Shown here: one piece after another, positions 56,405 through 64,000 of the stretch
Layout of the letters: each line of letters begins with the position of its first letter
Numbering within the stretch: position 1 is the first letter of the stretch
Origin: Sphingobacteriaceae bacterium
GTDB lineage: Bacteria > Bacteroidota > Bacteroidia > Sphingobacteriales > Sphingobacteriaceae
NCBI GenBank assembly: GCA_024645045.1
Contig: JAHEGO010000070.1
Location: 64,735-128,734, forward strand
Direction of reading: 5' to 3'
Length of the DNA: 64,000 bases
Notes under the pieces: model-generated
Told to the model about the DNA's origin: nothing
Seen by the model: only the letters and a program-made list of their open reading frames with translations
Databases searched by the model: none
Translations under genes and position numbers: made by a program

Positions 56405-59020
56405 ATGAACTCAAAAGAAATAAGACAAGCATTTTTAGATTTTTTTAAATCGAAAGAACATCACATTGTATCGTCTGCTCCAATGGTAGTTAAAAACGAT
56501 CCAACATTGATGTTTATTAATTCTGGAATGGCACCATTTAAAGATATTTTTCTAGGTGTTAGTCCAATAAAATACAAAAGAGTTGCAGATACTCAAAAAT
56601 GTTTACGCGTATCTGGTAAACACAACGATTTAGAAGAAGTAGGAATCGATACCTACCATCATACCATGTTTGAGATGTTAGGCAATTGGTCTTTTGGAGA
56701 TTATTTCAAAGCCGAAGCAATTGCTTGGAGTTGGGAATTATTGACAGAAGTTTATAAACTTCCAAAAGACAGGTTATATGTTTCTGTTTTCGAAGGGGAT
56801 GAAAAAGAAGGTATTCCGCGATCGGTTATTGCGTTTGAAGAATGGAAAAAAATTGTTCCAGAAGACCGTATTATTTTAGGAAATAAAAAAGATAACTTCT
56901 GGGAAATGGGTGAAACCGGACCTTGTGGCCCTTGTTCAGAAATTCATGTTGATTTAAGACCTGACGCAGAACGTGCATTAGTTGATGGCGCAATTTTAGT
57001 AAATGCTGATCATCCTCAAGTTATCGAAATTTGGAATAATGTGTTCATGCAATACAATCGCATGAAAGACGGTTCTCTAGCACCGTTGCCAATGAGGCAC
57101 GTTGATACAGGAATGGGATTTGAAAGATTGGTAAGGGTTATTCAAGGTAAATCATCAAATTACGATACTGATATTTTTCAACCATTAATTCAATTCATTG
57201 CTGCTGAATGTAAAATTCCATATGGACAATCTGAAAAAACAGACATTGCCATGCGTGTAATTTCAGATCATATTCGTGCCATTTCATTTTGTATTACAGA
57301 TGGTCAATTGCCATCAAATACAGGAGCTGGTTATGTCATCAGAAGAATTTTACGAAGAGCAGTTCGATATGCTTATACTTATTTAGATATTAAAGAACCA
57401 TTTATTTATCAATTGGTAGATATTTTAGCTGTACAATTTGAAGGTGTTTTTGATGAAATTGTTAGTCAAAAAGATTTTGTTAAGAAAGTTATCATTGAGG
57501 AAGAAACAGCATTTTTAAAAACATTGGCAACCGGAATTCAAAGATTTGACAAATATGTTCCAAAAGATAATATCATCGATGGCGCATTTGCATTTGAATT
57601 GTTCGATACATTTGGATTCCCAATTGATTTAACGCAATTGATGGCATCTGAAAAAAAATGTAGTGTAGATTTAATTGGTTTTAATGAAGCATTGCAAGCT
57701 CAAAAAACAAGATCAAGGGCTGCAACTGCAGTAGATACAGATGATTGGACAGATGTGAATTCTGAACTTTCTGCTAATTTCGTGGGTTATGATTCATTGA
57801 CGGCCACAACTCAACTGATCAAATACAGAAAAGTTTCTGCAAAGAATAAAGTGCAATATCAATTGGTTTTAGCAGAAACACCTTTTTATGCGGAGAGTGG
57901 AGGTCAAGTAGGAGATACAGGTTTATTAATTGACCAAGAAACAAAACTAGCTGTTAAAATAACGGATACTAAAAAGGAAAATAATTTAATAGTTCATTAT
58001 TGTGATGAATTGCCAGCTAATATCCATGCAACTTTTATTGCCCAAGTAAATGTTGCTCAAAGAATGGCTACTGAAAATAACCATTCAGCAACTCATTTAT
58101 TGCATGCTGCATTGAAACAGGTGGTTGGCGAACATGTTAATCAAAAAGGATCACTAGTGAATGATTCGTATTTGCGTTTTGATATTTCACATTTTGCTAA
58201 ATTAACTGAAACAGAAATCCAACAAGTAGAACTAATTGTAAACGAAAAAATTAGGGCTCAAATTCCATTAAAAGAAGAAAGAAATGTGGCTTATCAAAAA
58301 GCATTAGATAGTGGTGTGACTGCATTATTTGGTGAAAAATATGGAGATTTTGTTCGTGTGATCACTTTTGATGACCAATATTCTAAAGAATTATGTGGCG
58401 GTACACACGTAAAAAATACAGCACAAATTGGTTTGTTTAAAATAATTTCTGAGGGCGCAGTTGCAGCAGGAGTAAGAAGAATTGAAGCGATAACAGGTGA
58501 ACAAGCATTGGCATTTTACAATGAACAAGCTGCTTTAGTAACGTCAATTAAAGAAAAGTTAAAAGCACCTGTAGATATTTTAAAATCAATAGATCAGTTA
58601 GTGGAAGAGAACCTAAAGTTGAAAAAATCAATTGAAGTTTTCGAGCACACAGCTGCTGCCAATATCAAACAAGAATTATTAAAAGAAATACAAATCATTA
58701 ACGGTATTCAGTGTATTGCTAAAATGGTTGCTATTAATAATCCCGATTTAATTAAAAATATATTGTTTGAAATGAGAGCGGAACTTTCAGATGCCTACTT
58801 ATTATTAGCCGCTGATATTGATGGTAAACCTCATTTATCACTCATAATTTCCGATCATTTGGTGGCAGAAAAAGGATTAAATGCTGCTCAAATTATAAGA
58901 GAATTAGGTAAAGAAATACAAGGTGGTGGAGGTGGACAAGCCTTTTTTGCAACAGCAGGAGGAAAAAATAGCGCAGGTTTAGTAGCCGCAATTGAAAAGA
59001 GTTTAACATTTATTCAATAG
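56405..59020 (+). CDS. alaS: Alanyl-tRNA synthetase
   Basis: IRQAFLDFFKSKEHHIVSSAPMVVKNDPTLMFINSGMAPFKDIFLG; NNHSATHLLHAAL; ELCGGTHV. Confidence 0.97.
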   Translation: MNSKEIRQAFLDFFKSKEHHIVSSAPMVVKNDPTLMFINSGMAPFKDIFLGVSPIKYKRVADTQKCLRVSGKHNDLEEVGIDTYHHTMFEMLGNWSFGDYFKAEAIAWSWELLTEVYKLPKDRLYVSVFEGDEKEGIPRSVIAFEEWKKIVPEDRIILGNKKDNFWEMGETGPCGPCSEIHVDLRPDAERALVDGAILVNADHPQVIEIWNNVFMQYNRMKDGSLAPLPMRHVDTGMGFERLVRVIQGKSSNYDTDIFQPLIQFIAAECKIPYGQSEKTDIAMRVISDHIRAISFCITDGQLPSNTGAGYVIRRILRRAVRYAYTYLDIKEPFIYQLVDILAVQFEGVFDEIVSQKDFVKKVIIEEETAFLKTLATGIQRFDKYVPKDNIIDGAFAFELFDTFGFPIDLTQLMASEKKCSVDLIGFNEALQAQKTRSRAATAVDTDDWTDVNSELSANFVGYDSLTATTQLIKYRKVSAKNKVQYQLVLAETPFYAESGGQVGDTGLLIDQETKLAVKITDTKKENNLIVHYCDELPANIHATFIAQVNVAQRMATENNHSATHLLHAALKQVVGEHVNQKGSLVNDSYLRFDISHFAKLTETEIQQVELIVNEKIRAQIPLKEERNVAYQKALDSGVTALFGEKYGDFVRVITFDDQYSKELCGGTHVKNTAQIGLFKIISEGAVAAGVRRIEAITGEQALAFYNEQAALVTSIKEKLKAPVDILKSIDQLVEENLKLKKSIEVFEHTAAANIKQELLKEIQIINGIQCIAKMVAINNPDLIKNILFEMRAELSDAYLLLAADIDGKPHLSLIISDHLVAEKGLNAAQIIRELGKEIQGGGGGQAFFATAGGKNSAGLVAAIEKSLTFIQ

Positions 59021-59024
59021 TAAA

Positions 59025-60299
59025 TTGGTCAAGTTTATTTTATTTGTCATTAGAATTGCTGCCTATTTCTTTTATCCAGAAAAAGAATTAATAGGATTAA
59101 AGCGTTTAAATACGAATAAACCATTATTGGTATGTGCTAACCATGGTAATGCTTTCATCGATGCCATGTTAATTATGGCTTTTTCAAGAAGGAAGTACCA
59201 TGTATTAGTTCGTGCTGATGTTTTTAATGCTAAATGGGCTAATTGGTTGTTACAAAAATGGCAATTGATTCCTGTGTATCGAATGCGTGATGGTATAGGA
59301 CAATTAGATAAGAACAAAGAAATATTTGAAAAGTGCATTAAGATTTTTGAAAATAACGGTGCAATTATTGTATTTCCGGAAGCGAATTGTTTCTTAGAAA
59401 AGAAATTAAGAAAATTACATAAAGGGTCAGCTAGACTTGCTTTTCAAGCTGAGGAGTCTGCTAATTTTAAATTAGGATTATCAATTGTTGGAGTAGGAAT
59501 CAATTATGAAAGGATGCGATTTTTCGGTGGTAAAGTTTGGCTTTCAGTTGGAACTCCTTTTACAATAGCTCATCTTAAAAACATGTACAAAGTAGATAAA
59601 AATGAGGCATTGGTTTCGGTTACCAAACAAATTGAATCAGATATTAAAGTCAATATGTTTGAACTAGATAATGCTAAACAAGAATATTTATGGGAAAGAA
59701 CTTTAGCTTGGACAAAAACGCATAAATCTTTTCAATATGCTATGTCTGTTGCGGAGCATATTAGATTAGAAACAGAAGAGTTGCAAGATGTATTAAAATC
59801 TGCTGTGCAACATTTTGAAAGTAGATTGCAACATTTGGGTATAACCAGAAAAAGTTTGCAAAAATTTAAATCAATGTCAAATAAAAAAATGGGATTGTAT
59901 GTAGCCTTAAGATTACTTGATTTTGTGTTCCTAATGCCTATTTTCATAATAGGTTTCTTATTCCATGCCATTTCATTCTATTTGCCATTGGCAGCCGCAC
60001 ATTATTTTTTTAAGAAAGACCGAGAGTATGATGCATCTATCAATATTGCTGGTGCAGCCTTATCGATGCTTTTATTTTACCTCATTTATGCATTTTGGTT
60101 TTATACAATTATTCCAAATATTTTCATCGTTGGCTTAGGTCTAATAACGTTGGTCATTACTGGAATAGTTGCATTTCATTATAGAAGAAATTGGATTGCA
60201 TTAAAATCCGCAATCAATTATTTAAAATTAAAGAAACAAGATAAAATAGAATTGGCTGATCAAATGAATTTGATTTCGGAAGAGTTGAGTCAATTTTAA
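59025..60299 (+). CDS. PlsC-domain acyltransferase (glycerol-3-phosphate/DHAP acyltransferase-like), membrane
   Basis: LVCANHGNAFIDAMLIMAFSRRKYHVLVRADVF (HX4D), IIVFPEANCFLEKKLRKLHKGSARLAF; C-terminal TM helices; TTG start. Confidence 0.88.
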   Translation: MVKFILFVIRIAAYFFYPEKELIGLKRLNTNKPLLVCANHGNAFIDAMLIMAFSRRKYHVLVRADVFNAKWANWLLQKWQLIPVYRMRDGIGQLDKNKEIFEKCIKIFENNGAIIVFPEANCFLEKKLRKLHKGSARLAFQAEESANFKLGLSIVGVGINYERMRFFGGKVWLSVGTPFTIAHLKNMYKVDKNEALVSVTKQIESDIKVNMFELDNAKQEYLWERTLAWTKTHKSFQYAMSVAEHIRLETEELQDVLKSAVQHFESRLQHLGITRKSLQKFKSMSNKKMGLYVALRLLDFVFLMPIFIIGFLFHAISFYLPLAAAHYFFKKDREYDASINIAGAALSMLLFYLIYAFWFYTIIPNIFIVGLGLITLVITGIVAFHYRRNWIALKSAINYLKLKKQDKIELADQMNLISEELSQF

Positions 60300-60320
60300 G
60301 TTTAAAATTATAGCGTATTT

Positions 60321-61763
60321 ATGGAAGAATTTGAATTAGTTGTAGGATTAGAAATTCACGCACAATTATCAACAAAAAGCAAGGCATATGCTGCTGATTC
60401 TGCTGGGTTTGGAGACGATCCGAATACTAACATCAGTGTCATTACTTTGGGGCATCCAGGAACACTACCTAAGGCCAATGAGCAAGTGATTGATTTTGCT
60501 GTTAAAATGGGATTGGCAACAAATTGTACCATTCGTTTGGAAAACCAATATGCTAGAAAAAATTATTTCTATGCAGATTTACCTAAAGGATATCAAATAA
60601 CCCAAGACACCACACCAATTTGTACCAATGGATTTGTAGATGTAAAGCTTAAAGATGGAACTGTAAGCCGCATTGGTATTACACGAATTCATATGGAAGA
60701 AGATGCGGGAAAGAGTATACATGATCAAGATTACAGAGATACTTTAATTGATTTAAATAGGGCAGGAGTTCCTTTAATTGAAATAGTATCAGAACCAGAT
60801 ATTAGGTCTTCTGAGCAAGCAGGAGCTTATCTTACAGAACTTCGTAAAGTCTTAAGGTATTTAGAGATTTGTGATGGAAATATGGAAGAAGGTAGTATGC
60901 GTTGTGATGCAAATATATCTGTTCGTAAAAAGGGAGCAACTGCTTTTGGAAATAGGTGTGAGGTAAAGAACTTAAATTCTATTAGAAATGTACAACGTGC
61001 AATTGAATATGAATTTCAAAGACAAGTAGAAGTGATTAAAGCAGGTGGTCACATTGATCAAAATACTTTAAATTTTGATGCAGCAACTGGAAAAACAAGT
61101 GTATTGAGGTCAAAAGAAATGGCGAATGATTACCGTTATTTTCCTGAACCTGATTTACCACCTGTAGTTCTTACGAATGAATATATACAAGCTATTCAGC
61201 GTGACATGCCGGCCTTGCCTGAACAACTATTTAAACAATTTACGCAAGAATATCAGTTAACAGATTATGACGCTTCTTTATTGATTGATCAAAAAGAATT
61301 AGCGATGTATTTTATGGAATTGGGTAAGCATTGCGCCAATTATAAATTAGCTGCCAACTGGATTATGGGGGCTATTAAATCTTATTTAAATGAACAAGCA
61401 ATTTCTATTACAGAATTTCCAATTCTACCAAAGCAAATTGCAGCAATCATTCATTTAATTGAAACATCAAAAATAAGTAATACCAGTGCAAATCAAATTT
61501 TATTTCCAGCATTGATAAAAGATCCTACTACAAATGTGGAGGCGTTGGCTCAATCATTAAATATTATTATTAGTACCTCAAATGAAGAAATGCTTGCATT
61601 TGTGAACGAAGTTTTATTAAAATATCCAGATAAAGTAGCTGAATACAAAGCTGGTAAGAAGGGATTGTTGGGATTATTTATGGGTGAAGTAATGAAATTA
61701 GCCAAAGGTAAATTAGATCCCAAAGAAGCGAATAAGTTGGTAATGGAAGCCTTAGAAAAATAA
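60321..61763 (+). CDS. gatB: Asp-tRNA(Asn)/Glu-tRNA(Gln) amidotransferase subunit B
   Basis: FELVVGLEIHAQLSTKSKAY; RKNYFYADLPKGYQITQ; HMEEDAGKSIHD; GSMRCDANISVR. Confidence 0.97.
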   Translation: MEEFELVVGLEIHAQLSTKSKAYAADSAGFGDDPNTNISVITLGHPGTLPKANEQVIDFAVKMGLATNCTIRLENQYARKNYFYADLPKGYQITQDTTPICTNGFVDVKLKDGTVSRIGITRIHMEEDAGKSIHDQDYRDTLIDLNRAGVPLIEIVSEPDIRSSEQAGAYLTELRKVLRYLEICDGNMEEGSMRCDANISVRKKGATAFGNRCEVKNLNSIRNVQRAIEYEFQRQVEVIKAGGHIDQNTLNFDAATGKTSVLRSKEMANDYRYFPEPDLPPVVLTNEYIQAIQRDMPALPEQLFKQFTQEYQLTDYDASLLIDQKELAMYFMELGKHCANYKLAANWIMGAIKSYLNEQAISITEFPILPKQIAAIIHLIETSKISNTSANQILFPALIKDPTTNVEALAQSLNIIISTSNEEMLAFVNEVLLKYPDKVAEYKAGKKGLLGLFMGEVMKLAKGKLDPKEANKLVMEALEK

Positions 61764-61766
61764 AAA

Positions 61767-62873
61767 ATGAAAAAATATAGCATTGGATTTTTGTTCATCC
61801 TATTCATCGCATTACAATCTTGTTCAGAAAATAATGGATTTCAAATTAAAGGATTTGTAAAAGGCGGAACATTTAAAAAAGTATATCTCGAAAAAATAGA
61901 AGGTCAAGTTATCGAACTAGACTCAGCAGAATTATCTAGCAATGGAGAATTTGAGATTTTTGGAAATGCAGAAGAAAAAGCAATTTATCGTTTAAATTTT
62001 GAAGGTAAGAAAGCCATCGATTTGGTATTAGATAATACATCTGAATTAGCAGTATCTTTTGACGCATCTGGACCAATGAACGCTTATGAAATTAAGGGTT
62101 CTCCGCTTTCTATGCAATTAAAAGAGGTGAATGATATTTTATATCAAACATTCCAAAAAGTAAATCAATTACAACAAACATATGCGCAATCGGTGAATGA
62201 TCCTAACATCGCCCAAATTCAAAAAAAATTAGAACAATCTTATTTTGAAGTTTTGAATTCGCAAGTTCAATTGATCCAAAATTTTGTTAATGCTCACAAA
62301 GATTTTTTAGTTAAATTATATGCTTTATCTTATTTAAACGCAGATGAGAATTACGCTTTTATAGATCAAGTATTCAAAGAAAATGCAATTTCAATAGATA
62401 GTTTTAAATATGCTCAAGCATTTTATGCAAGGTTTTCTGAAATTAAAATGCTGAATGTAGGAGAAATTGCACCTGATATCAATTTACCTGGTCCAAATGG
62501 AGATATGATTGCCTTGTCATCTTTAAGAGGTCAAGTGGTATTAATCGATTTTTGGGCATCATGGTGTGGACCATGTAGAAAAGAGAACCCTAATAATGTG
62601 TTATTGTATAATAAATACCATGCTAAAGGGTTTACCATTTATGGGGTTTCTTTAGATAAAAAGAAAGAAGATTGGGTGCAAGCTATTATGAAAGATGGCT
62701 TAAAATGGACTCAAGTTTCTGATTTAAAATATTGGGGTTCGGAAGCGGCCAAACTATATAAAGTGGAGGCCATTCCGTTTACAGTGTTGTTAGACCGAGA
62801 CGGTAGAATTGTTGCTAAAAACCTAAGAGGCGACGATTTAACAACCCATGTAGCAAAATTATTGAAAAAATAG
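61767..62873 (+). CDS. TlpA-like thioredoxin-family lipoprotein with N-terminal DUF4369-like domain
   Basis: Lipobox IALQSCSEN; VVLIDFWASWCGPCRKENPNNVLLYNKYHAKGFTIYGVSLDK; EAIPFTVLLDRDGRIVAKNLRG. Confidence 0.92.
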   Translation: MKKYSIGFLFILFIALQSCSENNGFQIKGFVKGGTFKKVYLEKIEGQVIELDSAELSSNGEFEIFGNAEEKAIYRLNFEGKKAIDLVLDNTSELAVSFDASGPMNAYEIKGSPLSMQLKEVNDILYQTFQKVNQLQQTYAQSVNDPNIAQIQKKLEQSYFEVLNSQVQLIQNFVNAHKDFLVKLYALSYLNADENYAFIDQVFKENAISIDSFKYAQAFYARFSEIKMLNVGEIAPDINLPGPNGDMIALSSLRGQVVLIDFWASWCGPCRKENPNNVLLYNKYHAKGFTIYGVSLDKKKEDWVQAIMKDGLKWTQVSDLKYWGSEAAKLYKVEAIPFTVLLDRDGRIVAKNLRGDDLTTHVAKLLKK

Positions 62874-62943
62874 TTTACAATTATTTAACATTGAGTTAAC
62901 CATGTGGTGTTATGACTAATATACATTTGGTAAAACAATAAAT

Positions 62944-63630
62944 ATGAGCACTGAAAAACAAAAAATTCTAATTGTAGACGATGAACCAGACATTTTGGAA
63001 TTAATCGCTTATAACTTAAATAAAGAGGGCTATTTGTTCATAACTGCTACCAATGGAATCGAAGCTATTCAAATGGCTAAGAAACACCATCCGGATTTAA
63101 TTTTATTAGATATCATGATGCCAAAATTAGATGGTATCGAAACATGTAGGCAATTAAGGGCAATGCCTGAATTCAAAAATACTTATATGGTATTTTTAAC
63201 AGCTAGGAGTGAAGAATATTCCGAAATTTCAGGTTTCAATGTAGGTGCAGATGATTACATTGCTAAACCAATAAAACCACGCGCGCTTATTAGTAGAATA
63301 AATGCTATTTTAAGAAGAAATACCATTGCAGACGTTGAAGTTTCTAAAAGACTTGAAATAGGTGATTTGATTATTGATCGAGAAGCATACCTTGTGTTTC
63401 AAAATGGAAATAAAATAACTTTAGCTAAAAAAGAATTTGAACTTTTGTATTTATTAGCAACTAAACCTGGTAAAGTATTTACAAGAGAAGGCATCTTAAA
63501 TAGTATCTGGGAAGATTCTGTTGTCGTGACTAATCGTACCATAGATGTACACATCAGAAAAATAAGAGAAAAATTAGGAGATCATTATGTAACTACCGTT
63601 AAAGGCGTTGGGTACAAATTCGAAATTTAA
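62944..63630 (+). CDS. OmpR/PhoB-family response regulator
   Basis: ILIVDDEPDILELIAYNLNKEGY; DLILLDIMMPKLDGIETC; winged-helix VVTNRTIDVHIRKIREKLGDHYVTTVKGVGYKFEI. Confidence 0.95.
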   Translation: MSTEKQKILIVDDEPDILELIAYNLNKEGYLFITATNGIEAIQMAKKHHPDLILLDIMMPKLDGIETCRQLRAMPEFKNTYMVFLTARSEEYSEISGFNVGADDYIAKPIKPRALISRINAILRRNTIADVEVSKRLEIGDLIIDREAYLVFQNGNKITLAKKEFELLYLLATKPGKVFTREGILNSIWEDSVVVTNRTIDVHIRKIREKLGDHYVTTVKGVGYKFEI

Positions 63631-63645
63631 TTGTAAATTTATTTA

Positions 63646-64000
63646 ATGAATAAAAATCCAACACCAAGAAGTATTGCATTTTATACCGCATTAGCGGTTA
63701 CTTTTTTTGTTGGGCTTTTTGTCTATTTTTCTGGTCTTAAAATTATAGCCATTGGTTCTATTTTGGCTTTTACCTTTATTACCACTTTTATACTTTTTAT
63801 TTACGCAATCGAAGTTTTCATTTACAGGAAAATAAAATTGGTATATAAGAATATTCACAACCTAAAGTTGAAGAAAGTTGGACCGCGTTTTCCAGAATTT
63901 CATTCCACCGATCCAATTACAGATGTAGAGAATGAGGTGAGAAATTGGGCAGAAGATAAGTTTACAGAAATTGAGCAATTACGTGAGATGGAACAATACC
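63646..64000 (+). CDS. Sensor histidine kinase N-terminus (PhoR-like), truncated by window end
   Basis: Open frame from ATG 63646: MNKNPTPRSIAFYTALAVTFFVGLFVYFSGLKIIAIGSILAFTFITTFILFIYAIEVFIYRKIKLVYKNIHNLK...; two TM segments directly after a PhoB-like regulator. Absent from the ORF track. Confidence 0.75.
   Translation, partial: MNKNPTPRSIAFYTALAVTFFVGLFVYFSGLKIIAIGSILAFTFITTFILFIYAIEVFIYRKIKLVYKNIHNLKLKKVGPRFPEFHSTDPITDVENEVRNWAEDKFTEIEQLREMEQY

Noticed and set aside
1-64000. CRISPR arrays, prophage, transposons, toxin-antitoxin or restriction modules
   Set aside because: No regularly spaced repeats, transposase/integrase/phage structural proteins or defence-family motifs were recognised; content is housekeeping.

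Overview
This 64 kb window is an AT-rich, gene-dense bacterial chromosome segment that reads as Bacteroidota. Support for that assignment: TAnnTTTG promoter elements, a short RpoD, a long-form GAPDH, type III glutamine synthetase, an S46 peptidase, a PorE-like OmpA lipoprotein and PorV/PorT-like barrels. Content is overwhelmingly housekeeping: smc, gapA, rpoD, lpdA, purM, glnN, purL, fbp, rnhA, yidC, pyrG, kdsB, trpS, gatC, ispD, queA, rfaE1, comEC, alaS, gatB and a PhoB-like regulator. There is one tRNA-His and about a dozen intrinsic terminators. I saw no rRNA, CRISPR array, transposase, integrase or prophage. The smc gene (left edge) and a sensor kinase (right edge) run off the window and are absent from the ORF track. 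The most interesting items are: (1) a compact same-strand cluster encoding a PorV-like barrel, an HhH-domain outer-membrane protein, ComEC and an LTA-synthase-like protein, which could be a DNA-uptake module; (2) an MbnP-like lipoprotein gene split by a +1 change in a T7 homopolymer; (3) an unannotated promoter, hairpin and terminator unit that looks like a small RNA upstream of ubiX; (4) a flippase followed by two divergent paralogous GNAT/FemAB-like proteins; (5) phased direct repeats in the glnN/flippase divergent promoter region. I found no clear-cut, certain novel system. All functional names come from reading the translations by eye, with no database search.
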